A stretch of 64,000 nt of DNA from CAVPTL01 sp963729195. Its GTDB lineage: Bacteria; Actinomycetota; Thermoleophilia; Gaiellales; JAICJC01. Of the stretch, positions 41,237-49,738 are shown one piece after another (positions within the stretch are counted from its first letter, which is position 1; each line of letters begins with the position of its first letter). The position numbers were made by a program, and so were the translations under genes. The stretch covers positions 1-64,000 of the forward strand of contig CAVSNF010000025.1 of NCBI GenBank assembly GCA_963729195.1. Reading direction: 5' to 3'. The notes under the pieces were generated by a model. It was not told the DNA's origin. It did not search any database and was given only the letters and a program-made list of their open reading frames with translations.

Positions 41237-43045
41237 ATGTCGGAACCCGCGGCGCCAGCGCGACGGTTCCCGCCTCTGGCAGCGCTCACCGACAGCGACT
41301 ACGAGCAGGTCGCTGACGAGTCGCAGACCGGCAGTTTCACCGACGGCGAGACGATCCTGCACGAGGACGGCGCCCCGGCCACACACCTGTATGTGATCCT
41401 CACCGGCTCGGTGGAGCTGATCCACGACGGTGAGGTGATCGACGTGCTGGAGCCAGGCGAGGCGTTTGGCCACCCATCGCTGCTGTCGGGGCTGGCGCCG
41501 GCGTTCGACGTCCGCGCCCGTCAGCCGACCAGCTGCATGTTGATTCCCGACGAGCGGGCCCGGCAGCTCTTGGGCGGGCCGGCCGGCGTGCGGTTCGTGG
41601 CCACCTCCCTGCGCGACCGGATGGTGCGGGCCGGGTACGTCGCCCACGCGCGAGGCGAGGTGCGCATCGCCAGCCTGGGATCGCTGGTGCACCGCCCGCT
41701 GGTGATGGTCGAGCCGGACGCCACCGTCCGAGAGGCCGCAGAACTGATGCGGGAGCGCGACGTCTCGTGCGTACTGGTGCGGCTAACCGAGGGCTTTGGA
41801 GTGCTCACCGACTCGGATCTGCGACGGAAGCTGGTCGCCCAGGGACTGGGCTTCGACACCCCGGTGAAGCAGCTGATGACCGCCCCCGCGATCACATTTG
41901 GAGCGGAGCGGCTGGCGATCGACGTGATGATCGACATGCTCGACGCGGGCATCCACCACGTACCGGTGGTCGACGCCCGGGGCAGCCCAATCGGACTGGT
42001 GACCGCCACCGACCTGATGTATCTCGAGAGCCGCACCCCCTTTGCGCTGAGACGGTCGATCGCACACGCGCGCACCACCGACGATGTGATCGCAGCCGCA
42101 TCGCATCTGCCCCAGACGGCGGTGGCGCTAATCCGGGCCGGCGTGGCGGCCACCGACATCGGCCGAGTGGTGGCCCTCACCGGCGACGCGGTCACGATCC
42201 AGCTGATCGACCTGGCCTTCGAACAGCACGGGCCCGCTCCGGCGCCGTGGGCGTGGCTGGCGCTGGGCTCGACCGCCCGCCGCGAGGCATCGCTGGCCTC
42301 TGACCAGGACAACGCGGTGGCCTATGCCGACGGGGCCGATGACGGCTACTTCGAGCGAGTCGCAATCGACGTCAACGCCGGCCTGGCAGCCTGCGGATTC
42401 GGCGCGGACAAAGCCGAGGTACTGGCCCGAAACCATCTCTGGCGGATGTCGCGGAGCGCCTGGGTGCAGGTGTTCAACGAATGCCTCGAGCAACCCGACC
42501 GCTCACATCTGGTGCGGGCCGCCGTGTCGTTCGACTTCCGCCACGTGTGGGGTGGGCTGGAGATCGTGCCGCCGCTGGTCGAGATCGAGCGCAGCGCCCA
42601 TCAGCATCCCGACTTCATGGGCCGGCTGGCCCGAACCGCCACCGACTGGACACCACCGCTGGGGTTCCGGGGAAAGCTCCAGATCGGGGATGACGGCACC
42701 ATCGACATCAAGCGCGGCGCCATCATCCCGATCTCGAACCTCGCCCGGTTCCATGCGATCGCCGCGGGCGTGACCATCTCCTCAACCATCGCCCGGCTGC
42801 ACGCCGCCGAGGCCGAGGGCGATCTGGACGGCGACACCGCCGCCTCCCTGCGAGAAGCCTTCGAGCTGGTCACCCGGCTGCGGCTGGAGCACCAGGTTGA
42901 CCGGGTGAATCGCGGCGAGCCGCCCGACAACCTGATCGTGCCGGCGGAGCTTCCGCCGCTCACCCGCACCCAGCTCAAGTCCGCCCTCAAGGCGATCGTC
43001 GCCGCCCAGCACCAGCTCTCGCGCTACGCCCCCTACGGGATCTAG
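41237..43045 (+). CDS. cNMP-binding, CBS-pair and DUF294 nucleotidyltransferase protein
   Basis: A 602-aa, intact, soluble signalling protein. Domain order: cyclic-nucleotide-binding domain (about 15-130; ILTGSVELIHDGE, EPGEAFGHPSLL), two CBS domains (about 155-270; TVREAAELMRERDVSCVLV, ...DAGIHHVPVVDARGSPIGLV), DUF294 nucleotidyltransferase (about 330-400; LALGSTARREASLASDQDN, the GS...D-x-D-type motif with DQDN), and a C-terminal helical DUF294 substrate-binding domain (RLRLEHQVDRVNRGEPPDN). The nucleotidyltransferase fold is GlnD-like. It lies 2 nt after the USP gene. The stop shares CTAG with the convergent glutamate synthase gene. Confidence 0.9.
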   Translation: MSEPAAPARRFPPLAALTDSDYEQVADESQTGSFTDGETILHEDGAPATHLYVILTGSVELIHDGEVIDVLEPGEAFGHPSLLSGLAPAFDVRARQPTSCMLIPDERARQLLGGPAGVRFVATSLRDRMVRAGYVAHARGEVRIASLGSLVHRPLVMVEPDATVREAAELMRERDVSCVLVRLTEGFGVLTDSDLRRKLVAQGLGFDTPVKQLMTAPAITFGAERLAIDVMIDMLDAGIHHVPVVDARGSPIGLVTATDLMYLESRTPFALRRSIAHARTTDDVIAAASHLPQTAVALIRAGVAATDIGRVVALTGDAVTIQLIDLAFEQHGPAPAPWAWLALGSTARREASLASDQDNAVAYADGADDGYFERVAIDVNAGLAACGFGADKAEVLARNHLWRMSRSAWVQVFNECLEQPDRSHLVRAAVSFDFRHVWGGLEIVPPLVEIERSAHQHPDFMGRLARTATDWTPPLGFRGKLQIGDDGTIDIKRGAIIPISNLARFHAIAAGVTISSTIARLHAAEAEGDLDGDTAASLREAFELVTRLRLEHQVDRVNRGEPPDNLIVPAELPPLTRTQLKSALKAIVAAQHQLSRYAPYGI

Positions 43046-44406
43046 GAGTCGCTCTTCATCGCCTGGGCGATCGCCTGGGCGAGCGATTCCGGGTGGAAGG
43101 AGAAGTCGCAGCCGGCCAGCGGCAGGCCGGTCATGGCGGACGCTTCGATCGTGAGCGCGACCAAGTCTTGCGGCTCAAGGTTGTGGACATGTGACTTCCC
43201 GCAGGCCCGGGCGAGGGTCTGGGCCTCCAGCGTGAGTACGCGCAGGTAGTTGGCCAGCCGGCGCCCGCCCAGGACGGGGTCGAAGCGAGCAGACAACTCG
43301 TCGTCCTGGGTGGAGATCCCGGCCGGATCGAGGCCGGCCTGATAGTCGTCGTAGTAGCCGGCTTTCGACCCGATCTTCTGGTACTCGTCGTCCAGCTCGG
43401 GTGCGTTGTCTCCCAGCGCGATCATGGCGGCCACACCGATCGAGACGGCGTCTGCCCCCAGCGCGAGGGCCTTGGCGACGTCGGCGCCGGTGCGGATCCC
43501 GCCCGACACGATCAGCTGCACCTTGCGGTGCATGTCCAGCTCCTGCAGCGCCTTGACCGCGAGACCGACCGCGGGCAGCGTGGGAATCCCGACGTGCTCG
43601 ATGAACACGTCCTGAGTGGCGGCCGTGCCGCCCTGCATGCCGTCCACCACGATCACGTCTGCGCCGGCCTTGACCGCCAGCTGGACGTCGTAGTAGGTGC
43701 GGGTGGCGCCGACCTTGATGAAGATCGGCTTCTGCCAGTCGGTGATCTCGCGGAGCTCGCCGATCTTGATCTCGAGATCGTCCGGGCCGGTCCAATCCGG
43801 GTGCCGGCAGGCGCTGCGCTGGTCGATCCCGGTCGGCAGGTTGCGCATGGCCGCGACCCGGTCGGAGATCTTGTGGCCCAGGAGCATCCCGCCGCCACCG
43901 GGCTTTGCGCCCTGGCCGACCACGACCTCGATCGCATCGGCGCGGCGAAGATCATCGGGATTCATCCCATACCGGCTCGGCAGCAGCTGATAGACGAGCG
44001 TCTCTGAGTGACCGCGCTCCTCCTCGGTCATGCCGCCGTCACCGGTGGTGGTGGATGTACCCACCTCCGACGCTCCCCGGCCGAGTGCCTCCTTGGCCGG
44101 CGCCGACAGCGCGCCGAAGCTCATGCCCGCGATCGTGATCGGGATCTTCAGCTCGAGCGGTGTCTTGGCAAACCTCGTGCCGAGCGTGACGTTGGTGTCG
44201 CACCGCTCGCGGTAGCCCTCCAGCGGGTACCGCGACACGCTCGCGCCCAAGAACAGCAGGTCATCGAAATGCGGCACCTTGCGCTTCGCGCCGAACCCGC
44301 GGATGTCGTAGATGCCCTCCCGGGCCGCGCGCTGGATCTCGTTGATGGTGACGCGATCAAACAGCGCGCTCTCGCGAAGACCGTCGCCCTCGGGTGTCAC
44401 ACCCAT
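43042..44406 (-). CDS. Glutamate synthase central/FMN-binding domain protein (GltB2/MgsC/GlxD-like)
   Basis: A 454-aa, intact protein equal to the FMN domain of glutamate synthase. ITIAGMSFGALSAPAKEALG is its hallmark; GQGAKPGGGGMLLGHKISDRV, KVGATRTYYDVQLAVKAGAD and QLIVSGGIRTGADVAKALALG follow, with TLP-x-VGLAV near the FMN site. The Cys set for the [3Fe-4S] cluster is not apparent as a tight CxxxxC cluster in my reading. Third gene of a three-gene operon (amidotransferase, GXGXG, FMN domain) that together equal the GltB chain. In such loci the product is glutamate or N-methylglutamate. Confidence 0.9.
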   Translation of the reverse strand: MGVTPEGDGLRESALFDRVTINEIQRAAREGIYDIRGFGAKRKVPHFDDLLFLGASVSRYPLEGYRERCDTNVTLGTRFAKTPLELKIPITIAGMSFGALSAPAKEALGRGASEVGTSTTTGDGGMTEEERGHSETLVYQLLPSRYGMNPDDLRRADAIEVVVGQGAKPGGGGMLLGHKISDRVAAMRNLPTGIDQRSACRHPDWTGPDDLEIKIGELREITDWQKPIFIKVGATRTYYDVQLAVKAGADVIVVDGMQGGTAATQDVFIEHVGIPTLPAVGLAVKALQELDMHRKVQLIVSGGIRTGADVAKALALGADAVSIGVAAMIALGDNAPELDDEYQKIGSKAGYYDDYQAGLDPAGISTQDDELSARFDPVLGGRRLANYLRVLTLEAQTLARACGKSHVHNLEPQDLVALTIEASAMTGLPLAGCDFSFHPESLAQAIAQAMKSDS

Positions 44407-44408
44407 GG

Positions 44409-45098
44409 CTAGTAGCTCCCCGCGTTATCGACGTGGAATGAGTACAGCTTGCGGGCCGAGCCGTACCGCCGGAACCCGGCCGCATCGACACCATCGATCC
44501 CCGCGAGTTCCAGGAGTTCCGCCACCTCGGCAACGTGCTCGGGGCCGAGCTCCTTCTCCACACAGTCGGCGCCGAGGCTCTTGACCGACCCGCGCACGTA
44601 CAGGCGCGCCTCATAGATCGAATCGCCCAGCGCATCCCCGGCATCGCCGAGACAGACGATCCGGCCGGTCTGGGCCATGAACGCGCTCATGTGCCCCATC
44701 GAGCCCTTGACCACGATGTCGCCGCCCTTGAGCGAGATCCCACACCGCGCAGACGCATCGCCCTCGACCACCACCAGACCGCCGCGGGCGGTGGCGCCCA
44801 CCGCCTGGCTCGCATTTCCACTCACGACCACGCGGCCGCTCATGATGTTCTCGGCCAGGCCGACGCCCGCGTTTCCGTGCACGTGCACGGTCGCCAGCTT
44901 GTTCATGCCCGCGCAGTAGTAGCCGACGTGGCCCTCGATCGTGACCTCCACGTCTGCGTCCAAGCCGCAGGCGACCGCGTGGGCACCGGACGGGTTGACC
45001 ACCCGCCAGCTGCGCTCTGGCGACGCCTCACCGGCGAGGTCGTGCAACCGCTGGTTCAGCTCGCGCAGCGGCGTCTCAGCCAAATCGACGTCGATCAC
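44409..45098 (-). CDS. Glutamate synthase GXGXG-domain protein (GltB3/MgsB/GlxC-like)
   Basis: A 229-aa beta-helix protein. The repeats VTIEGHVGYYCAGMNKLATV, HGNAGVGLAENIMSGRVVV and GNASQAVGATARGGLVVVEG are the GXGXG motif of the C-terminal alpha-domain of glutamate synthase. I chose GTG 45098 (IDVDLAETPLRELNQ) because it forms a GTGA overlap with the amidotransferase stop; the frame extends 6 codons further up. Intact. It separates the FMN barrel and the amidotransferase in the complex. Confidence 0.9.
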   Translation of the reverse strand: MIDVDLAETPLRELNQRLHDLAGEASPERSWRVVNPSGAHAVACGLDADVEVTIEGHVGYYCAGMNKLATVHVHGNAGVGLAENIMSGRVVVSGNASQAVGATARGGLVVVEGDASARCGISLKGGDIVVKGSMGHMSAFMAQTGRIVCLGDAGDALGDSIYEARLYVRGSVKSLGADCVEKELGPEHVAEVAELLELAGIDGVDAAGFRRYGSARKLYSFHVDNAGSY

Positions 45099-46000
45099 AC
45101 CCGCTCCCTCTCCCACGAGTACACGGTCGCCGGCTCGGGCTCCCAGATGGTCGCGCTGTCGGCGCCGGGCAGCACCGCGATCGCGCGGTACTCAGACGCC
45201 ATCGCCACCCAGTCATCCGTCTCCGCCATCACCGCGGGTTTGCAGGCGATCGGATCTCGCAACACCGCGAACCCCTCAGCCGTACCCACGGCAAACGTAT
45301 AGAAGCCGTCGAGATCCTCCAGGCAGCCCTCCAGCGCCTGTGTCAGCGACGCGCCCTCGCGCATCCGCCACATCAGATAGCCGGCGGCCACCTCGCTGTC
45401 ATTCTCGGTGCGAAACACGATCCCCTCGCGGCGCAGACTGTCGCGCACGCGATTGTGATTCGAGAGCGAGCCGTTGTGCACCAAGCACAGGTCGAGGCCG
45501 GTCGAGAACGGGTGGGAACCGTCGGTCGTCACCCGGCTCTCGGTCGCCATCCGGGTATGCCCCAGCGCGTGGCTGCCATCCAGCTGCGAGAGGCCGAACC
45601 GCTCGGCGAACTCGCGCGGAAGCCCGACCTCCTTGAACAGCTCGATCACCTGCCCCGCGCTCATCACCCGCACCTCGGGATGCGCCACCGCCACCCACAG
45701 CTCGGCCGCAGCGGCCGGCGCCTCGACGTACACCACCGCGTGGTTGGCCCGCTGCTCGAACCGCGCATCACCACCGAACTCGGCGGCGGCCGCGGCCGTC
45801 AATCCGGCCCAGTCAAAGCCTTCGTCGGGATGGTGCAAGGTGAGCTTGCACGAGCCGGCCGCCGCGGGGTTTCGGTAGAAGGCGACCCCCGCCGAATCCG
45901 GCCCGCGATCGTTCATCTGGATCAGCATCGCCTCCAGATGCCCGCCCAGCCGCTCCCGCACACCGTCCGACTTCGCAAACAGTCCCACGATTCCGCACAT
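45095..46000 (-). CDS. Class II glutamine amidotransferase (GltB1/MgsA/GlxB-like)
   Basis: The glutaminase subunit of the split glutamate synthase, 301 aa, intact. The N-terminal MCGIVGLFAKS gives the catalytic Cys2 after Met removal; DRGPDSAGVAFY, LGHTRMATESRVTTDGSHPF and LVHNGSLSNHNRVRD (Arg, Gly-Asn-Gly/ oxyanion region) are the Ntn-hydrolase active-site segments. It releases ammonia (or hands a gamma-glutamyl amine) to the FMN subunit. It leads the minus-strand operon and lies 67 nt from palindrome copy 7. Confidence 0.9.
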   Translation of the reverse strand: MCGIVGLFAKSDGVRERLGGHLEAMLIQMNDRGPDSAGVAFYRNPAAAGSCKLTLHHPDEGFDWAGLTAAAAAEFGGDARFEQRANHAVVYVEAPAAAAELWVAVAHPEVRVMSAGQVIELFKEVGLPREFAERFGLSQLDGSHALGHTRMATESRVTTDGSHPFSTGLDLCLVHNGSLSNHNRVRDSLRREGIVFRTENDSEVAAGYLMWRMREGASLTQALEGCLEDLDGFYTFAVGTAEGFAVLRDPIACKPAVMAETDDWVAMASEYRAIAVLPGADSATIWEPEPATVYSWERERV

Positions 46001-46067
46001 GCAGGCGATCGTACAGCGCCATGTGATGGAGATCCGGCCCGAAAGCCCGCCACTCGTATGGTCAGAG

Positions 46068-46098
46068 GTGAATAACGGTGCCAGGCACCGTTATTCAC
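46068..46098. repeat. Palindromic element, copy 7
   Basis: A 31-bp canonical copy (centre A) between two minus-strand genes, 12 nt after the amidase stop and 68 nt upstream of the amidotransferase ATG, so within that operon's leader. Confidence 0.95.
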
Positions 46099-46109
46099 GC
46101 CTCGAGTCG

Positions 46110-47314
46110 TCAGACCGTTTCCACCAACTCCGCCAATGCCCGGACCCCATCGCAGATGTCGTCGGGATGGCTGTCCTCGGCCGAGGTGTGTGAGATGCCG
46201 CCGATGCTGCGCACAAACAACATCACGCTGGGGACTCCCGCCCGGGCCATCGACACCGCGTCATGCAGCGGGCCACTCCAGATCGTCTGCGAGCCATCCG
46301 TCACCCCCGTGACGGCGGCCTCGGCCAGAGAAATCAGCCGGGCATCGAACACCGTCGGCTCGACGCTCAGGAGCGGTTCTGTCGAGATCCCAACCCCGGC
46401 CTCGGCTGCGATCCGCCCGCAGGTCGAGGCGGCATCGTCGATCATGCCTGCCAGCACCGACGCGTCGGGGTGGCGCAGGTCGAGGGTGAAGGTGACCGAC
46501 TGGGCGACCGCGGTCGGAATGCCGGGCGACACCGTCAACGACCCCACCGTGGCCAGGCCGTCGCAGCCCTGCGCGTCCGCAGTCACCGAGGAGATCATGC
46601 GAGCCGCGGCGGTGACCGGATCGCGGCGGTCGGCGATCGGGGTGGCTCCGGCGTGGCCACCGGGGCCGTCGAGCCGGATCGTGACCCGATCGAGGCCGAG
46701 CGCACCGACGCCCACCCCCACCGACCGGCCGACCCGTTCCAGCACCGGCCCCTGCTCGATGTGAAGCTCGACGTATGCCGCCAGCTGGGGGCCGCTGCGT
46801 TTCAGCGTCGCTCAGCGCGTCGATGGCGACGCCGTGCTCGGCCAGCGAGGCGGAAAGCTGCAATCCCGTCGGCGTCACGGAGATCATGCAGCGGCTCGAC
46901 ATCGAGCGTTCCGGTGGCAGCGCCCGAGCCGAGCAGGCTGCGCCCGAACCGCGCACCCTCCTCGTCGGCCCAGTCGACCAGCCACAATCGAGCGGTGTCC
47001 CCTCGCTCGGCGGCAGCGCGCAGCAGCTCCAGCCCGGCCACCACGCCCAGCGCTCCGTCCAGCCAGCCGCCGTCGGGGACCGAGTCCAGGTGACTGCCAA
47101 CCGCAATCGCAGGCGCAGTCGGGTCGCCCAGCGCCGCCCACAGGTTCCCGGCCGAGTCGATGTGCACGTCGGCGTCGACCTCGGCCAGCTTGGCCTGCAG
47201 CCAGGTGCGGGCGCTCGCCCACGCCGGCGTCCAGGCCACACGCTGGGCGCCGCGCTCGTCGCTCGTCAGCGCAGCCAGTTCCCGCAGATCGCTGAGCACT
47301 CGGTCACACCGCAT
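46110..47314 (-). CDS. M20-family hydantoinase/carbamoylase-type amidase, frameshifted
   Basis: A Zn-dependent amidohydrolase of about 400 aa (allantoate amidohydrolase/N-carbamoyl-L-amino-acid hydrolase group). GSHLDSVPDGGWLDGALGV gives the metal His-Asp pair, DWADEEGARFGRSLLGS the catalytic Glu, VELHIEQGPVLERVG the conserved dimer-domain strand, GGHAGATPIADRRDPVTA the second-domain motif and SGPLHDAVSMARAGVPSVM the C-terminal metal His. Indels near 46905 and 46800. The ATG at 47314 is chosen over further upstream starts. A role in releasing nitrogen from carbamoyl or ureido compounds fits the neighbouring nitrogen genes. Confidence 0.8.
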
Positions 47315-47604
47315 GGAGTGGTGCACGTTAGCCGTCTGATGCGACCGGCGCACGAGCGGCTCGCACCATCACCCAGATCGCTGCAGCCGGGCCGGAGGAA
47401 CACACAAGATCCATAGGCGAGACCGAAACCGATGGAGGCGCTCACGCACACGAACGCCACCCAGGCCCAGGTTGCCAGCACATACTCGGTGTCGGCGTCG
47501 GCAAACGTCTCGGTGGATTTGACCGCGCCCAGATAGAGCTGTGCGGGCCACGTGAAGGTCATCCCGGCGATTACCATCGCCGCTGCTCGGCGTTTGCTGA
47601 GCAT
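47266..47604 (-). CDS. Small two-helix membrane protein, unknown, uncertain 3' end
   Basis: An open frame starting MLSKRRAAAMVIAGMTFTW, with a first hydrophobic stretch and a second (LATWAWVAFVCVSASIGFGL). After about residue 75 (CVFLRPGCSDLG) the sequence stops looking like protein and runs into the amidase start, so a frameshift near 47375 probably hides the true end. No family recognised. Confidence 0.4.
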   Translation of the reverse strand: MLSKRRAAAMVIAGMTFTWPAQLYLGAVKSTETFADADTEYVLATWAWVAFVCVSASIGFGLAYGSCVFLRPGCSDLGDGASRSCAGRIRRLTCTTPCGVTECSAICGNWLR

Positions 47605-47617
47605 GCGTCACAGCCTC

Positions 47618-47658
47618 GAGGCCGCGGGTGGAACCCGATCGGATCCACCCGCGGTCTC
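47618..47658. terminator. Strong hairpin downstream of HU
   Basis: A 15-bp stem GAGGCCGCGGGTGGA / TCCACCCGCGGTCTC with one G-T wobble and an 11-nt loop, 10 nt after the HU stop. It probably ends HU transcription on the minus strand; there is no U run. Confidence 0.65.
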
Positions 47659-47668
47659 GTGCTCAGTG

Positions 47669-47941
47669 TTAGCGGACGGCTTCCTTCAGCCGCGAGCCCG
47701 CTGAGAAACGCGGTGCGCGTCGAGCAGGAATCAGCATCGACTGACCGGTGCGGGGATTGCGACCGGTGCGTGCGCCCTGATGCCGCACTTTCCACGTGCC
47801 AAAGCCGGTTACGGCGACGTCCTCGCCGGCGGAGAGGCTCTCCTCGATCGTCTCCAGCGTCGACTCGATGATGCGCTGAGTCTGGGCCTTGGTCTCGCCG
47901 GTCTCAGTGGCGACCTTCTCAATCAGCTCGGTCTTATTCAT
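47669..47941 (-). CDS. HU-family nucleoid-associated DNA-binding protein
   Basis: A 90-aa histone-like protein. MNKTELIEKVATETGETKAQ is the canonical HU start, VTGFGTWKVRHQGARTGRNP the dimerisation and beta-arm region, and the arm tip TGQSMLIPARRAPRFSAG carries RxxPxFxxG. It lacks the long Lys/Ala/Pro-rich tail of mycobacterial HupB. Intact, normal length, ends before a strong hairpin. ACTCACCAAGGAGG precedes the ATG at good spacing. Confidence 0.95.
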   Translation of the reverse strand: MNKTELIEKVATETGETKAQTQRIIESTLETIEESLSAGEDVAVTGFGTWKVRHQGARTGRNPRTGQSMLIPARRAPRFSAGSRLKEAVR

Positions 47942-48087
47942 CGGGCGACCTCCTTGGTGAGTGGACGCCGACTTCGCCCCCAGGGCGGGGATTCCTGCCC
48001 TCAGTGATAATCGTTACTTTTTGCTCACATCCCAATATCCCGCCAATCTTGCGGGCCTACGGTGAACGGTGGACGAAGGAGGCGACG

Positions 48088-48234
48088 ATGTTTGACGTAC
48101 TCTCGGCATTCGACGGCGCGGTGATTGTCCTCGGAGTGATGGTGTACCTCGGCGCACTGGTCGCGATCGTGCTCCCCGATCACCGAAACCCCGTCGTCTC
48201 ACGCCTCACCCACCCCAGGCGCCGCCACAGCTAA
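48088..48234 (+). CDS. 48-aa single-helix membrane protein
   Basis: MFDVLSAFDGAVIVLGVMVY starts a short protein with one membrane helix (AVIVLGVMVYLGALVAIVL) and a basic tail (RLTHPRRRHS). AAGGAGG precedes the ATG by 7 nt, a near-ideal ribosome site that supports translation. Positive-inside suggests N-out, C-in. No family recognised. Ends 10 nt before palindrome copy 8. Confidence 0.6.
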   Translation: MFDVLSAFDGAVIVLGVMVYLGALVAIVLPDHRNPVVSRLTHPRRRHS

Positions 48235-48244
48235 GCCGCCTGGC

Positions 48245-48275
48245 GTGAATAACGGTGCCTGGCACCGTTATTCAC
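48245..48275. repeat. Palindromic element, copy 8
   Basis: A 31-bp canonical copy (centre T) between two plus-strand genes, 10 nt after the small protein and 5 nt before the ATG at 48281. In RNA it would place a 15-bp hairpin directly over the ribosome site of the next gene. Confidence 0.95.
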
Positions 48276-48280
48276 CAGGT

Positions 48281-48865
48281 ATGTTCAGCTGTGTGGATAC
48301 GGATCGCGTCGAGCAGCGCGCAGACCTCGAGCCGGTCACGGCGGTCTTCAGCCGCCGGGTACTCCCTGGCCGGGAAGCCGAGTACGTGGAGGTGGCCGAG
48401 AAGGCGAGGTCGATCTCGGAAGCGTTTCCCGGGCACCTGTCCTCCACCCTGCTGCATGCCGAAGGATCGCGCGACTACCAGACGATCTACACGTTTGCCG
48501 ACCCCGCATCCCTGCACCGCTGGATCGTCTCGGACGAGCGCCGTGCCCTGATGCGAGAACTCGACGGCATCTCCGAGGCGCACGAGCGGATCGAGCCACT
48601 GACCGGCCTCGAGACATGGTTTCTGCTGCCCCGGCGGATGACCATGAAACCTCCACCGCGGTGGAAGATGTGGCTGCTCTCGTTCGTCGCGGTGTATCCG
48701 GTGGTGGTGCTGTTTCAGTGGCTGATCGCGCCGTCGCTGAAGAGCTGGCCGCTGTTGGTGCGCTCAGCCGTGTTCCCGCTGGTGATCCTCAGCGTGATGA
48801 CGTTCGTTCTGATGCCGTTGGCCACCCGCGTGGCCAAGCGGTGGCTCTACCCCGACGGCGGCTGA
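48281..48865 (+). CDS. Antibiotic-biosynthesis-monooxygenase-domain membrane protein
   Basis: A 194-aa protein. An N-terminal ABM/dimeric alpha-beta barrel (PVTAVFSRRVLPGREAEYVE, GHLSSTLLHAEGSRDYQTIY, LHRWIVSDERRALM) is followed by two membrane helices (WLLSFVAVYPVVVLFQWLIA; AVFPLVILSVMTFVLMPLAT). This ABM-plus-two-helix layout is a known group of uncharacterised proteins. The frame can be read back through the palindrome, but ATG 48281 is the sensible start; no clear ribosome site is left between the element and the ATG. Confidence 0.8.
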   Translation: MFSCVDTDRVEQRADLEPVTAVFSRRVLPGREAEYVEVAEKARSISEAFPGHLSSTLLHAEGSRDYQTIYTFADPASLHRWIVSDERRALMRELDGISEAHERIEPLTGLETWFLLPRRMTMKPPPRWKMWLLSFVAVYPVVVLFQWLIAPSLKSWPLLVRSAVFPLVILSVMTFVLMPLATRVAKRWLYPDGG

Positions 48866-48890
48866 CCCCCGAGGGCCGCCTCGGCATCAC

Positions 48891-49040
48891 TCAGTCGCGA
48901 TGATCGTGGTCCGTATCGGGATCGGGGGCGCGCTCACCGAGCCGAGCGGCGTTGATGACCGCTTCGAGCTCCTCGCGCTCATGTGGTGTATAGGTCGCAA
49001 CCGACGGTTCGCCGGCCACAAGCCCTGGCGGATTGATCAT
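48891..49040 (-). CDS. 49-aa acidic small protein
   Basis: MINPPGLVAGEPSVATYTPH followed by an amphipathic stretch (EREELEAVINAARLGERAP) and an Asp/His tail (DPDTDHDHRD). CCAGGAGGTG lies 8 nt before the ATG, a strong ribosome site, and the frame falls in otherwise empty space between two larger genes. The His/Asp tail could bind metal; this is speculation. No family recognised. Confidence 0.55.
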   Translation of the reverse strand: MINPPGLVAGEPSVATYTPHEREELEAVINAARLGERAPDPDTDHDHRD

Positions 49041-49128
49041 GGTTCCCACACCTCCTGGTGAATGCCGTCCACGCTACTCCTGGATGGACGCCAAGGCAAT
49101 GATCTTCACCAACACGCCACATTCGGCG

Positions 49129-49569
49129 TCAGGCGGATTGCTCGAGCAGCTGCTTCAGCCGCGCCTGATCCTTGGGCACCTGCTTGGCCGCCTGGCTTTT
49201 GACCATCGGCAGCATCAACTTGCCGAGGCCGTGACCTTCGAAGTCGAGCTCGAGCGTGACCAGCGACCTGGCACCGTCATCGAGCGGTTCCAGGGTGGCG
49301 GTTCCGATCGCCCGGATGGGACCGTCGATGCCTCGAAACGAGAACAGTCGGGGTGGGTCGTGCTGGGTGACCTCGTAGGTCATCACCTGTTCCCGGCCGC
49401 CGATCCGGCGGGTCTCGGCGGATCGTGTACCCACTGCGGTCGGCCCCTCGGGAGAGACCGTCGCCGCCGTTACCTGTTCCTGCCACTCGCTGTGGCGGGC
49501 CAGGTCATCGATGTATGCAAAGACGTCTTCCGGGCTCCTCGAGATCTCGACGCTGTGTGTGATCGCCAT
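49129..49569 (-). CDS. SRPBCC (polyketide cyclase/START-like) protein
   Basis: A 146-aa hydrophobic-pocket protein. MAITHSVEISRSPEDVFAYI, DLARHSEWQEQVTAA and the C-terminal helix GKLMLPMVKSQAAKQVPKDQ fit the SRPBCC fold (Polyketide_cyc2). Intact, single gene. Members bind or cyclise lipophilic ligands; none can be named here. Confidence 0.85.
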   Translation of the reverse strand: MAITHSVEISRSPEDVFAYIDDLARHSEWQEQVTAATVSPEGPTAVGTRSAETRRIGGREQVMTYEVTQHDPPRLFSFRGIDGPIRAIGTATLEPLDDGARSLVTLELDFEGHGLGKLMLPMVKSQAAKQVPKDQARLKQLLEQSA

Positions 49570-49738
49570 CCTGCCGTCCTTCGGTTAGTCTCCCTCATCG
49601 CAACGGTCGCTCTTAGGGAGAGTAAATGGTCGCCGCCTATCGTAGAACTCGCCAAACGAGAGCACGGCATCGATGACTACGGCGATGCCGCACCGGCGCC
49701 CTTCCACACGCCGGAGAGCTCCCAAAGGAGTCCACACA

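Noticed and set aside
48245..48280. N-terminal extension of the ABM-domain protein through the palindrome
   Set aside because: The extra residues are only the translated repeat, and the same string would precede several unrelated genes.
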